From contig CAWCXF010000008.1 in the NCBI GenBank assembly GCA_963799455.1, positions 868,001-932,000 on the forward strand: DNA of 64,000 nt. Direction: 5' to 3'. Below, piece after piece: positions 1 through 8,843 of this stretch. Under the pieces are notes generated by a model, which was not told the DNA's origin, made no database searches, and was given only the letters and a program-made list of their open reading frames with translations. The DNA is from CAWCXF01 sp963799455. GTDB taxonomy: Bacteria > Pseudomonadota > Alphaproteobacteria > Rhodobacterales > Rhodobacteraceae. The position numbers and the translations under genes are program-made. Position 1 is the stretch's first letter; each line of letters starts with the position of its first letter.

Positions 1-823
1 TCACGAGGCGCTCGATCGGCAGGCCCATGCGCCGCGCGATCCGCCCCGCGAAGGCGTCGCCGAAATTGCCGGTGGGCACGGTGAATGAGACGGCGCGGTG
101 CGGCGCGCCGAGCGCGGTGGCGGCGGCGAAGTAGTAGACCACCTGCGCGAGCACCCGCGCCCAGTTGATCGAGTTGACGGCGGCAAGTCCCACCTCCTCG
201 CGGAAGGCGATGTCGGCGAACATCCCCTTCACCAGCGCCTGGCAGTCGTCGAAATGGCCGTCCACCGCGACGGCGTGGACGTTGTCCTCGGCCGCGGTGG
301 TCATCTGGCGGCGCTGGACCTCCGAGACGCGCCCGTGGGGGAAGAGCACGTAGACATCGACGCCCGGCAGGCCGCGGAACGCCTCGATCGCGGCTGAGCC
401 GGTGTCGCCCGAGGTCGCGCCGACGATGGTGACGCGCTCGCCCGAGCGCGCGAGCGCGTCGGAGAAGAGCCGCCCGATCACCTGCATGGCGAAGTCCTTG
501 AAGGCCAGCGTCGGCCCGTGGAACAGCTCCAGCAGGAAGTGGTTCGAGCCGATCTGGACCACCGGCGCGCGGGCGTCGTGGCCGAAGCCGTCATAGGCCG
601 CGTCGATGAGCGGGCGCAGCGCGGCCGCGTCGTCCACGAAGGGGCTCATGACGCGGTGGGCGACCTCCTCGTAGGGCAGGCCCGCGAGGGCCGCGATCTC
701 GCCGGTCGAGAGCGTCGGCACCGACTCGGGGACGTAGAGCCCGCCGTCGCGGGCGAGCCCGGCCATCATCGCGCCCTCGAAGCCCAGGGCCGGCGCGCGG
801 CCGCGGGTGGAGACGTAGCGCAT
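1..823 (-). CDS. thrC: Threonine synthase, N-terminal part (cut by window edge)
   Basis: Converts O-phosphohomoserine to threonine with PLP, the last step of threonine synthesis in the cytoplasm. About 274 of the roughly 465 residues usual for the family are present; the rest lies left of base 1. The start MRYVSTRGRAP is typical of proteobacterial ThrC. The PLP lysine lies in TLAFKDFAMQ (about residue 109), and a TSGDTGSAA phosphate-binding loop follows. The gene is last in the minus-strand run that begins with ctaC, 118 bases after the SURF1 gene, an order common in Rhodobacterales. It was found by translating the minus strand from the ATG at 823. Confident. Confidence 0.93.
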   Translation of the reverse strand, partial: MRYVSTRGRAPALGFEGAMMAGLARDGGLYVPESVPTLSTGEIAALAGLPYEEVAHRVMSPFVDDAAALRPLIDAAYDGFGHDARAPVVQIGSNHFLLELFHGPTLAFKDFAMQVIGRLFSDALARSGERVTIVGATSGDTGSAAIEAFRGLPGVDVYVLFPHGRVSEVQRRQMTTAAEDNVHAVAVDGHFDDCQALVKGMFADIAFREEVGLAAVNSINWARVLAQVVYYFAAATALGAPHRAVSFTVPTGNFGDAFAGRIARRMGLPIERLV

Positions 824-941
824 GGGCCTCAGACCCCCCGAGCTGCCGGTCGGCACTTCTCGTCCGGACCGGTGAGGGGACACGAGAGAGGGCCCGTGCC
901 ACGGCTTCGGCAGGGCTCCAAGGCGCTGCGAGGGGGGGCGC

Positions 942-1622
942 TCACGCCGCCTGCTCCCGGCGCCCGCGCAGGAGGAGGGCGGCGGCCATCGCGGCCCAGG
1001 CGGCCGCGAGGCCGAACCAAGTGACGGCGTAGCCGAGATGGTCGTTGGGGATGCCGGCCGCGTCGAGCGGCAGCGGCATGACCTCGGGCGGCGCGCCCGA
1101 GGCGGGCGCGACCTCGCGCGCGATGACCATGACGGGCTCGGTCGCCAGCGCCGCGGCCATCGCGTCCACGTCGCGGGCATACCAGACGTTGCCCTCGGGG
1201 TCGTCCTCGGGCGTCCAGCCATCGCGCTCGTCGGGCCAGTGGAGGTTGCCCGTCACGCTCGCGCGCCCGCCCGCGGGCCCGTCCTCGCGCGAAGCGGGGA
1301 TGGCGCCGCGGTCGAGCAGGAGGCGCCGGCCGTCCTCCAGCTCGAAGGGCGAGACGACGCGCCAGATCGGGCCGACGCGCTTGTCGGACGCGATGACCCG
1401 CAGCGCGTCGTCCCCGATGGTGCCGACGAGCCGGACGGGGGCGAACGCGTCGACCGCGGGGTCGGGCGCGGCCGGCAGGGGCTCGGGGGCGCCGTAGAGC
1501 CGCGCCTCGAGCCGGGCGATCACGCCCTGCTTCCACTCCAGCCGCTGGAGCTGCCAGACGCCCAGCGACACGAGCAGGGCGAGCCCCAGGAGGGCGCCGA
1601 GGAGCGTGAGCGCGACGCGCAT
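942..1622 (-). CDS. surf1: SURF1 family cytochrome c oxidase assembly protein
   Basis: Inner-membrane factor that helps insert heme a into subunit I of the aa3 oxidase. 226 aa with the SURF1 layout: one N-terminal membrane helix (about residues 3-22, MRVALTLLGALLGLALLVSL) followed by GVWQLQRLEWK, a periplasmic domain, and a C-terminal helix (about 195-218) preceded by the conserved stretch NDHLGYAVTWFGLA. The ATG at 1622 was chosen because it opens directly on the first helix and lies 11 bases after ctaE. An open frame runs on upstream through ctaE, but only as an out-of-frame shadow. Family assignment is secure. Confidence 0.9.
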   Translation of the reverse strand: MRVALTLLGALLGLALLVSLGVWQLQRLEWKQGVIARLEARLYGAPEPLPAAPDPAVDAFAPVRLVGTIGDDALRVIASDKRVGPIWRVVSPFELEDGRRLLLDRGAIPASREDGPAGGRASVTGNLHWPDERDGWTPEDDPEGNVWYARDVDAMAAALATEPVMVIAREVAPASGAPPEVMPLPLDAAGIPNDHLGYAVTWFGLAAAWAAMAAALLLRGRREQAA

Positions 1623-1633
1623 CGCGGGACCGG

Positions 1634-2425
1634 TCAGCCCCCCCAGACGTAGACGGAGAAGAACAGGAACAGCCACACCACGTCCACGAAGTGCCAGTAC
1701 CAGGCGGCGGCCTCGAAGCCGTTGTGCTTGGTGGGCGAGAAGTGCCCCATCCTGAGCCGGATCAGGCAGACCGCGAGGAAGATGGTGCCGATGACGACAT
1801 GCGCGCCGTGAAAGCCCGTCGCCATGAAGAAGATGCTGCCGTAGACGTTGCCCGCGAAGCCGAAGGCGGCGTTGGAGTACTCGTAGGCCTGCAGGGCGGT
1901 GAACATGACGCCGAGCCCGATCGCGAGCGCCAGGCCCCAGGCCATGTCGCGCCGGTTGTTCTCGTGCACGAGCGCGTGGTGCGCCCAGGTGGCCGCGGCG
2001 CCCGAGCACAGCAGGATCAGCGTGTTGATCAGCGGCAGGTGCCAGGGGTCGAAGGTCTCGATCGAGGGCGGCGGCCACTGGCCCTCCGAGAAGGTCTCCA
2101 TCGGGTAGAGCGCGTTCTTGAAGAAGAACCAGAACCACGCGGCGAAGAACATCACCTCCGACATGATGAAGAAGATGAAGCCGTAGCGCAGGCCGATCTT
2201 GACCACCGGCGTGTGGTCGCCCCCGCGGCTCTCGGCGATCACGTCGGACCACCAGCCGACCATGGTGTAGAGCACGCCGACGACTCCGGCGGCGAAGAGC
2301 CACGGGCCGCTCTCGTTCATCCACAGCACCGCGCCGTAGAGCATGACGAAGGCGCTGACCGCGCAGACGAAGGGGTAGATCGACGGCGGCAGGATGTGGT
2401 AGTCGTGGTTCTTCGCGTGCGCCAT
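1634..2425 (-). CDS. ctaE: Cytochrome c oxidase subunit III
   Basis: Core membrane subunit of the aa3-type terminal oxidase; it carries no redox metal and stabilises subunit I. 263 aa with seven predicted membrane helices. Starts MAHAKNHDYHILPPSIYP and ends with WHFVDVVWLFLFFSVYVWGG, both typical of the family, and contains the conserved GFHGAHVVIGT and EVMFFAAWFWFFF stretches. It lies four bases downstream of ctaG and eleven bases before SURF1, so the three are probably co-transcribed with ctaC. Length is normal and no defect is seen. Confidence 0.97.
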   Translation of the reverse strand: MAHAKNHDYHILPPSIYPFVCAVSAFVMLYGAVLWMNESGPWLFAAGVVGVLYTMVGWWSDVIAESRGGDHTPVVKIGLRYGFIFFIMSEVMFFAAWFWFFFKNALYPMETFSEGQWPPPSIETFDPWHLPLINTLILLCSGAAATWAHHALVHENNRRDMAWGLALAIGLGVMFTALQAYEYSNAAFGFAGNVYGSIFFMATGFHGAHVVIGTIFLAVCLIRLRMGHFSPTKHNGFEAAAWYWHFVDVVWLFLFFSVYVWGG

Positions 2426-2429
2426 GGGC

Positions 2430-3002
2430 CTATCCCTCGCTCGGGCCTGGTGGGACCGCCTCCGCCCGCTCCTCGGGGGGGTCGATCTCGTAGAAGGTGT
2501 AGGACAGCGTGATGGTGTGGACAGCCTCGGCGTCGCGGTCCTCGACGATGGCCGGATCGACGTAGAAGGTGACGGGCATCGAGACGCTCTCCCCGGGCTG
2601 GAGCACCTGCTCGGTGAAGCAGAAGCACTCGATCTTGGTGAAGTAGCCCCCCGCCTGGAAGGGCGCGACGTTGTAGGAGGCCGAGCCCGCCACGACGCGG
2701 TCGGTGGGGTTCGTGGCCTCGTAGGTGGCGATGCCGGTCTCGCCGATGCGGATCTCGACCTCGCGCTGCGTGGGGCGGAAGGTCCAGGGCATGCCGCGGT
2801 CGAGCGAGGCGTCGAAGCGGATCTTGATCGTCCGGTCGAGCACGGCGTCGGAGCCCGCCTCGGCGACGGCGGTGGTGCCGCCGTAGCCGGTGACGCGGCA
2901 GAACCAGTTGTAGAACGGCACCGACGCCCAGGCCAGCGAGCCCATGCCGACGACGACCCCCACGGCCATCAGCGCGGTGCGGGTGGTGGGCGCGAGGCTC
3001 AT
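2430..3002 (-). CDS. ctaG: Cytochrome c oxidase assembly protein Cox11/CtaG
   Basis: Copper chaperone that delivers Cu(I) to the CuB site of subunit I. 190 aa: one N-terminal membrane anchor (about residues 10-30) followed by a periplasmic immunoglobulin-like domain. The copper-binding CFCF motif appears within KIECFCFTEQVLQPGE, and the family hallmark PVTFYVDP follows. The ATG at 3002 overlaps the stop of the preceding 70-aa membrane ORF by four bases, implying translational coupling. Normal length and intact. Confidence 0.96.
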   Translation of the reverse strand: MSLAPTTRTALMAVGVVVGMGSLAWASVPFYNWFCRVTGYGGTTAVAEAGSDAVLDRTIKIRFDASLDRGMPWTFRPTQREVEIRIGETGIATYEATNPTDRVVAGSASYNVAPFQAGGYFTKIECFCFTEQVLQPGESVSMPVTFYVDPAIVEDRDAEAVHTITLSYTFYEIDPPEERAEAVPPGPSEG

Positions 3003-3211
3003 TCCATCGCCTCCTGGGCCGCCGCCTCCTGGGCGCCCGGCTCGAGCGCGGGGCGCAGGACATGGTCGAAGCCCTCGACCGGCCCGTCGACGCGGACCTT
3101 GGCCGCCGAGAGCCCGAACAGGACCACCACCAGCGCGCCGAGGCAGAGCCCGACGCCGAGGTTGCGGCCCAGCCGGCGGCGATGGATTTCGTGCTCGTGG
3201 GCCAGCGGCAT
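2999..3211 (-). CDS. Small single-pass membrane protein of the cytochrome oxidase operon
   Basis: 70 aa. A charged, histidine-containing N-terminus (MPLAHEHEIHRRRLGRN) is followed by one strong membrane helix (about residues 18-36) and an alanine/glutamate-rich tail. It overlaps ctaB upstream by one base and ctaG downstream by four bases. Small ORFs in this position are widespread in alphaproteobacterial cox operons and are often annotated CoxF or oxidase-associated hypothetical proteins. The biochemical role is not established, so only a link with oxidase assembly through operon position is claimed. The ATG at 3211 was selected because the longer frame upstream is a shadow of ctaB. Confidence 0.8.
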   Translation of the reverse strand: MPLAHEHEIHRRRLGRNLGVGLCLGALVVVLFGLSAAKVRVDGPVEGFDHVLRPALEPGAQEAAAQEAME

Positions 3212-4146
3212 CACAGCGCCCTCAGCGTCGCGTCGAGGATCAGCGCCCCGAACAGCAGCAGGACGTAGGTGAGCGAGAGCCTGAAGAGCCGCTTCTCGGC
3301 GGCGTGGCGGTCGGCCTCGGCCTCCGCCTCCGTGCGGCCGCGCACGATCCAGGCGCCGCGCAGGAAGAGGGCCTGCAGCACCACCGCGGCGGCCGCGAAG
3401 GCGGGGCCCGCGACGGGCGAGACGGAGAGGGCGGCGAGCACGGGCGTGAGCGCGACGGCGTACCACCAGATCCGGCGCCGCGTCGCGGGGCGGCCATGGG
3501 TGACGGTGAGCATCGGCACGCCGGCGTCGTCGTAGTCCGAGCGCAGGAAGAGCGCCAAGGCCCAGAAGTGCGGCGGCGTCCACAGGAAGATCAGCGCGAA
3601 CATCAGCGCGGACTCGACCGACACGCCCCCCGTCGCCACGGCCCAGCCGATCATCGGTGGGAAGGCCCCGGCGGCGCCGCCGATGACGATGTTCTGCGGC
3701 GTCGCGCGCTTGAGCCACATCGTGTAGACGACGGCGTAGAAGAAGATCGTGAACGCGAGCAGCCCCGCCGCCAGCAGGTTGGCCGCGAGCGCCAGCATGA
3801 CGACCGCGAAGCCCGAGAGCGCGAGGCCGATGGCGAGGGCGTCGCGCGCCTCGACCCGGCCCGAGGGCACCGGACGGCCCCGGGTGCGGCGCATCACCGC
3901 GTCGATGTCGGCGTCCCACCACATGTTGAGGGCTCCGGAGGCGCCCGCGCCCACCGCGACGAAGAGGATCGAGGCCAGCGCCACCATCGGGTGCACCCCG
4001 CCGGGCGCCGCGATCAGGCCCGCCAGGGCGGTGAACACGACGAGGCTCATCACCCGCGGCTTCAGCAGCGCCACGAAGTCGCCGAACCCCGGCTCGCCGT
4101 GGGTCTCGAAATGGCTGGGGCGCTCGAAATGGGCGGCGTCGGTCAT
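3211..4146 (-). CDS. ctaB: Protoheme IX farnesyltransferase (heme o synthase)
   Basis: Membrane prenyltransferase of the UbiA superfamily that converts heme b to heme o, precursor of the heme a used by the aa3 oxidase. 311 aa with about nine predicted membrane helices. The polyprenyl-diphosphate-binding aspartate motif appears as NMWWDADIDAVMRRT, the conserved RPVPSGR follows it, and the second conserved region appears as RSDYDDAGVPML. Located 30 bases downstream of ctaC and overlapping the next small ORF by one base. Intact and of usual length. Confidence 0.97.
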   Translation of the reverse strand: MTDAAHFERPSHFETHGEPGFGDFVALLKPRVMSLVVFTALAGLIAAPGGVHPMVALASILFVAVGAGASGALNMWWDADIDAVMRRTRGRPVPSGRVEARDALAIGLALSGFAVVMLALAANLLAAGLLAFTIFFYAVVYTMWLKRATPQNIVIGGAAGAFPPMIGWAVATGGVSVESALMFALIFLWTPPHFWALALFLRSDYDDAGVPMLTVTHGRPATRRRIWWYAVALTPVLAALSVSPVAGPAFAAAAVVLQALFLRGAWIVRGRTEAEAEADRHAAEKRLFRLSLTYVLLLFGALILDATLRAL

Positions 4147-4176
4147 CGCGTCAGCCCCCCCCGCCCGCTCGGCGCG

Positions 4177-5286
4177 TCATTCGGTCGGCCCGGCGGCGGG
4201 CGCGGCGTCGTCGGGTGCCTCGTCGGGCGTCCGGGCGGGCGTCTGGGCGGGCGTCTCGGCGGGCACGACGGCGACCCCGCCCTCGTCGGGCGTCTCGACC
4301 ACCGCGTCCACCTCCTCGGGCGCGTCGACGGCGTCCGCGCCGGCCTCCGCCTCGCCCGGCACCTCGACCACGGCCTCGACCGAAGCGGGGTCCACCACGA
4401 CGCCCTCGACCTCGCCGCCCTCGACCGCGACCGCCTCGACATCGGCGTCGTCCACCACCGCGACCGAGGCGCCGCCCATCTCGACGAGCCAGTCGCGGTA
4501 GGCCTCGGGCGAGACGACCTTTACGGTGATCGGCATGAAGGCGTGGTCCTTGCCGCACAGCTCCGAGCACTGGCCGAAGTAGACGCCCTCGCGCTCGGCC
4601 GCGAACCACAGCTCGGCGAGCCGGCCCGGCACCGCGTCCTGCTTCACGCCGAAGGCCGGCACGGTCCAGGAGTGGATCACGTCGGCGCCGGTGACGCCCA
4701 TCACCACCGTCGCGCCCACCGGCACGACGACGGCGGTGTCGGTGGCGAGCTTGTAGAGATCCTCGGAGTAGCCGTAGTCCGCCAGCTCCTCGGGGGCGAG
4801 CATGAAGCTCTCGAAGGCGATGTCCTCGTCGGTGTACTCGTAGCCCCAGTACCACTGATAGCCGGTCACCTTGATGTTGATGTCGCCCTCGGGGATCTGC
4901 TGCTCCTTGAACAGCACCGGCAGCGAGAAGGCGCCGATGAACACCAAGATCAGGATCGGCACGATGGTCCAGGCGATCTCGACCGGCGAGTTGTGCGTGA
5001 AGGACGCGGGGCTCGGGTTGCGCCGCATGTTGTAGCGCACGATCACCGTGACCAGCAGCGCCATCACCAGCACCACGACGCCGAACATGATGACGTGGAC
5101 GAAGCCGTCGAGCCACTGCAGGTCGCGCGCGATCCCGGTCGCGGCCGGCTGGAAGTCCGTCCCGCCCAGGCGGGGGGCGCCCACGATCGGCAGGCCGGCG
5201 GTCGGATCCGCCGCCTCCTGCGCGCGGGCCGCCGCCGTGCCGAGCGCCGACAGCGCGAGGGTGAATGCCGTGACCAGCCTGCCCAT
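4177..5286 (-). CDS. ctaC: Cytochrome c oxidase subunit II with a long acidic C-terminal tail
   Basis: Periplasmic CuA-bearing subunit that takes electrons from cytochrome c. The order is signal peptide (about residues 1-22), two membrane helices, then the cupredoxin domain with YQWYWGYEYTDED, the CuA ligand block CSELCGKDHAFMPI and a typical domain end at YRDWLVEMGG. About 97 further residues follow, made almost only of V, E, D, A, P, G and T, which ordinary subunit II lacks. Start: ATG at 5286, nine bases after GAGAGG; ATGs at 5295 and 5325 are alternatives but fit the signal peptide and ribosome site less well. Divergent from tldD across about 130 bases. Confidence 0.95.
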   Translation of the reverse strand: MGRLVTAFTLALSALGTAAARAQEAADPTAGLPIVGAPRLGGTDFQPAATGIARDLQWLDGFVHVIMFGVVVLVMALLVTVIVRYNMRRNPSPASFTHNSPVEIAWTIVPILILVFIGAFSLPVLFKEQQIPEGDINIKVTGYQWYWGYEYTDEDIAFESFMLAPEELADYGYSEDLYKLATDTAVVVPVGATVVMGVTGADVIHSWTVPAFGVKQDAVPGRLAELWFAAEREGVYFGQCSELCGKDHAFMPITVKVVSPEAYRDWLVEMGGASVAVVDDADVEAVAVEGGEVEGVVVDPASVEAVVEVPGEAEAGADAVDAPEEVDAVVETPDEGGVAVVPAETPAQTPARTPDEAPDDAAPAAGPTE

Positions 5287-5417
5287 GTTCGCCATCCTCT
5301 CGCCGCCCGCCGGCCCCGCCGCCATTGCTCGCCTGCTTCATGACCATAGATGAGGGGCTGCATCAAGGGAGGGCGCCGCGTCACGATGACCGCAGGCCCC
5401 GATCCAGCGAGGCCCCC

Positions 5418-6833
5418 ATGGACGACTTCCGACCCTTCGACACCCATCTCGACGAGGCCGCGGCGCTCGGCGTGCTGCGCGAGGCGGTGGCCGGCGCCGA
5501 CGACGGCGAGCTCTTCCTCGAGCGCCGCCGCTCTGAGGTGGTGGCCTACGACGACGGCCGCGTGCGCCAGGCCAGCTACGACGCCTCCGAGGGATTCGGC
5601 CTGCGCGCGGTGAAGGGCGAGACCGCCGGCTACGCGCACTCCACCGAGATCAGCGAGGCGGCGCTCAGGCGCGCGGCCCAGACCGCGCGCCTCGCGGTGG
5701 GCGACGGCGGCGGCACGATGGCCGACCCGCCGCGGCCCACCAACCGGCGGCTCTACACCGACGCCGACGGGGTGGCGGGCACGCCCTTCCCCGTGAAGAT
5801 CGAGCTTCTGCGCGAGATCGACGCCCATGTGCGCGCCCTCGACCGCCGCGTGGTGCAGGTGAGCGTGACGCTCGCCGCCTCGCATCAGGAGGTCGAGATC
5901 CTGCGCCCCGAGGGGCTCAGGGTGCGCGACGTGAGGCCCATGGCGCGGCTCAACGTCTCGGTCATCGTCGAGAAGGACGGGCGGCGCGAGTCGGGCTCGC
6001 ACGGCGGCGGCGGCCGCGTCGGGCTGGGTGGGCTGATGGAGCCCGCCACCTGGCAGGCGCACGCGGCCGAGGCGCTCAGGATCGCGCTCGTCAACCTCGA
6101 CGCCGTGCCCGCGCCCGCGGGGGTGATGGACGTGGCGCTGGGGCCGGGCTGGCCGGGGATCCTGCTGCACGAGGCGGTGGGCCACGGGCTCGAGGGCGAC
6201 TTCAACCGCAAGCGGACCTCGGCCTTCGCGGGGCTGATGGGGCAGAGGGTCGCAGCATCAGGCGTCACGGTGCTCGACGACGGCACGATCCCCGACCGGC
6301 GCGGCTCGCTCACGGTGGACGACGAGGGCACGCCCTCGGCGCGCAACGTGCTGATCGAGGACGGGATCCTGGTGGGCTTCATGCAGGACCGGCAGAACGC
6401 GCGGCTGATGGGCGTGGCGCCCACCGGCAACGGCCGGCGCGAGAGCCACGCCCACATCCCGATGCCGCGAATGACCAACACCTACATGCTGGGCGGCGAC
6501 GCCTCGCCCGAGGAGGTGGTGGCCGAGATGCGCGACGGGATCCACGCGGTGGGCTTCGGCGGCGGGCAGGTGGACATCACGAGCGGCAAGTTCGTCTTCT
6601 CCTGCACCGAGGCGTATCTCGTGCGCGACGGGGTGAGGGGCGCGCCGGTGAAGGGCGCGACGCTGATCGGCGACGGCGCGACGGCGCTCAAGGCGATCCG
6701 CGCGGTGGGCCGCGACCTCGCGCTCGACCCGGGCGTGGGCAATTGCGGCAAGGCCGGTCAGTGGGTGCCGGTGGGCGTGGGCCAGCCGACGCTGCTGATC
6801 GGCGGGCTGACGGTGGGCGGCTCGGCGGCGTGA
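5418..6833 (+). CDS. tldD: Metalloprotease TldD
   Basis: Catalytic subunit of the TldD/TldE zinc protease (PmbA/TldD family), which trims peptides such as microcin B17 and acts in CcdA turnover in E. coli. 471 aa, close to the usual 475-480. The zinc motif HEAVGH is at residues 251-256 after GWPGILL. The conserved C-terminal blocks CTEAYLVRDG and GNCGKAGQ are present. The ATG at 5418 was chosen because conserved sequence (FDTHLDEAAAL) begins right there; the in-frame extension upstream lacks family character. The stop overlaps the start of the next gene (GTGA). tldE is not in the window. Confidence 0.95.
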   Translation: MDDFRPFDTHLDEAAALGVLREAVAGADDGELFLERRRSEVVAYDDGRVRQASYDASEGFGLRAVKGETAGYAHSTEISEAALRRAAQTARLAVGDGGGTMADPPRPTNRRLYTDADGVAGTPFPVKIELLREIDAHVRALDRRVVQVSVTLAASHQEVEILRPEGLRVRDVRPMARLNVSVIVEKDGRRESGSHGGGGRVGLGGLMEPATWQAHAAEALRIALVNLDAVPAPAGVMDVALGPGWPGILLHEAVGHGLEGDFNRKRTSAFAGLMGQRVAASGVTVLDDGTIPDRRGSLTVDDEGTPSARNVLIEDGILVGFMQDRQNARLMGVAPTGNGRRESHAHIPMPRMTNTYMLGGDASPEEVVAEMRDGIHAVGFGGGQVDITSGKFVFSCTEAYLVRDGVRGAPVKGATLIGDGATALKAIRAVGRDLALDPGVGNCGKAGQWVPVGVGQPTLLIGGLTVGGSAA

Positions 6834-7693
6834 GCGCGGGGGCGGGCGTGCCCGGCGCCCTCGCGGACGCGCGGCGCTGGTACGCGGAGGATTTGCGCGC
6901 GACTGCCCCCGTGCGCCGCCCAGAGGTGGTGGCGGCCTTCGCCGCGGTGCCCCGCGAGCGGTTCCTCGGGCCCGGCCCGTGGCGCATCCATCCGCGGCGG
7001 TGGGAGGCTCCGCCCCACACGAGCGCGTCCGACGACCCGCGCGAGGTCTACCACGACGTGCTCGTGTCGATCGACGAGGGGCGCGACCTCAACAACGGCC
7101 AGCCCTCGCTCTGGGCCTTCCTCTTCGACCGGCTGGGCGTCGAGCCCGGCGCGACGGTGCTCCAAATCGGCGCAGGCGTGGGCTACTTCACGGCGATCCT
7201 GGCGGAGCTGGCGGGGCCGGAGGGGCGCGTGATCGCCTACGAGGTCGAGGAGGCGCTGGCGCGGCGCGCCGCCGACGCCCTGAGCGACCGCCCCCAGGTC
7301 GAGGTGGTGGCGGGCGACGCCACCCGGGCCCCCGACCTGCCCGCCCTGGACGTGGTGGTGGCCGCCGCGGGGGTGACGCACGCGCCCGAGGCATGGCTGT
7401 CGCGGCTCGCCCAAGGCGGGCGGATGCTGTTGCCGTTCACGGCCGAGGACTGGCGCGGCGTCCTCGTCCTCCTGGAGAGGGAGGGCGAGCGGGTGCGGGC
7501 CTCCTCGCTGGGCCCGTGCGGCTTCTACCCCTGCCGCGGCGCGCGGGACGCGGACGAGGCGGCCGCGCTCGCGCAGGCCCTGCGCGCGTCGGACGGCAGG
7601 GCGCCGCCGCTGAGGGCTCTGCACCGGGGATCCCCGTCGAGCGACGAGGGCGTCTGGTATGCCGGCCGCGGCTTCTGGCTCTCGCTGGGGTGA
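6830..7693 (+). CDS. Protein-L-isoaspartate O-methyltransferase-like SAM methyltransferase
   Basis: 287 aa from the GTG at 6830, which overlaps the tldD stop. The SAM-binding motif I is VLQIGAGVGYFTAIL. The pre-motif region AVPRERFLGPGPW and the stretch DLNNGQPSLWAFLFDRL match the Pcm/rRNA-methyltransferase-like group, where an S/G-Q-P substrate-loop motif is normal. Family knowledge suggests methylation of damaged isoaspartyl residues, but many such proteins have untested targets. The C-terminal third (after LLPFT) is divergent from E. coli Pcm. Translational coupling with tldD is likely. The last gene before the phage-type island. Confidence 0.8.
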   Translation: MSAGAGVPGALADARRWYAEDLRATAPVRRPEVVAAFAAVPRERFLGPGPWRIHPRRWEAPPHTSASDDPREVYHDVLVSIDEGRDLNNGQPSLWAFLFDRLGVEPGATVLQIGAGVGYFTAILAELAGPEGRVIAYEVEEALARRAADALSDRPQVEVVAGDATRAPDLPALDVVVAAAGVTHAPEAWLSRLAQGGRMLLPFTAEDWRGVLVLLEREGERVRASSLGPCGFYPCRGARDADEAAALAQALRASDGRAPPLRALHRGSPSSDEGVWYAGRGFWLSLG

Positions 7694-7727
7694 CGACGCG
7701 GCAACCCTCCGGGCCTACCGCCCTGTG

Positions 7728-8843
7728 TCATTCGTCGTCTCCTTTCCGGGGTTTGGTGAAGGCTTTGGCGAACCTGTCGGGATGGTTCGCCACCCGAGGC
7801 CGCCGGCCCGCGCCGGACAACTTCGTCCAGGCCGCGTCGGCGAGGTCGGAGCGATCGGCCGCGGCGATGTAGCGTTGGGCCTCCGCGAGCGAGCGATGCC
7901 CGGTGACGGCCATCAGCTCGGGCGCCGTCGCGCCGGCCTCCGCCAGCCGCGTCGCGCACGCCTTCCGCAGCCCGTGCGAGGCGCACGGAGGAAGCCCCGC
8001 CGCGTTGCACCACTGGCGCATCAGGGTGCCGAGCCCGTTGGGGCTGCGCGAGGCGCCGTAGATGGTCTGCAGGAAGGTGAAGGCGTCCGGTGGGCACTCC
8101 TCGAGGGTCGCAGCGAGGATCGGGTGCACGGGGATGTCGATCATCACGCCGCCCGAGCGCGCCGTCTTGCGCCGCCGGTAGCTCAGGCGACCATCCCGGA
8201 TGTTGCCCCACCCGAGGGCCACGGCATCCACCCGCGCCGCGCCGGTGTAGAGCATCAGCACCATGGCGCGGCGCGCGAGCGTGCCCGGCCCATGCACGTC
8301 GAGGAAGCGGGCGATCTCTCCTTCGTCCCAGGTGTGGAACCCCTCGCCCGAGGTCCGCAGCGGCTTGACGCCCCGCGCCGGGTTGTCGGTGCGCCATTCC
8401 AGCTCCACCGCATGGTCGAGGAGCTGGCGCAGCCGCTTGAGGCGATTGTTCGCCGCGCCGGGCGTCGCCACCTTCTCGGCCATCAGCTCCTTGACGTGCC
8501 GGCGCAGCATCTGCCTCACGGGCTTCCGGCCGTGGCGCTCGCGCAGCTCCTCGATCACGCTGCGATAGGTCCGCCGCGTCGAGGGCGACAGGTCCAGGAA
8601 CTCGGCCGATGCGTAGAAGGAAGCGATCAGGGCCGCGAGCGAGCCGGGGATGGTCCGTTCGGCGCCGATCAGCCCACGCGTCCGCTCGCCCGCCAGCGCC
8701 GCCTCGTAGCGCGCGCGGAAGTCGTCGGAGCCGTAGGCGGTGCCCAGCTCGGCCGAGAACGCGCCCTTGCGGAACCGCCAGCGCCGCCGCCCATGGCGGT
8801 CGGTGTAGGGCGTGGCGCCGGGATACTGCCGCCGCCGCTTCAT
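7728..8843 (-). CDS. int: Phage-type tyrosine recombinase (integrase)
   Basis: 371 aa site-specific recombinase. An N-terminal SAM-like arm domain is followed by the catalytic domain with the expected residues: R204 in YTGAARVDAV, H290 and R293 in SHGLRKACATRL, H316 in GHRSL and the nucleophile Y325 in AQRYIAAAD. All are present, so it could be active. The gene points toward the Pcm-like gene, 34 bases from that stop, which places one edge of a mobile island at about 7.7 kb. Its ATG overlaps the stop of the small upstream ORF (ATGA). I found no repeat that would define att sites. Confidence 0.93.
   Translation of the reverse strand: MKRRRQYPGATPYTDRHGRRRWRFRKGAFSAELGTAYGSDDFRARYEAALAGERTRGLIGAERTIPGSLAALIASFYASAEFLDLSPSTRRTYRSVIEELRERHGRKPVRQMLRRHVKELMAEKVATPGAANNRLKRLRQLLDHAVELEWRTDNPARGVKPLRTSGEGFHTWDEGEIARFLDVHGPGTLARRAMVLMLYTGAARVDAVALGWGNIRDGRLSYRRRKTARSGGVMIDIPVHPILAATLEECPPDAFTFLQTIYGASRSPNGLGTLMRQWCNAAGLPPCASHGLRKACATRLAEAGATAPELMAVTGHRSLAEAQRYIAAADRSDLADAAWTKLSGAGRRPRVANHPDRFAKAFTKPRKGDDE

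Noticed and set aside
2944..5343. A 799-codon open frame on the plus strand opposite the cox genes
   Set aside because: It is the mirror image of ctaG/ctaB/ctaC, rich in R, H, G and D with no domain; stop codons are rare in all frames at this GC content.
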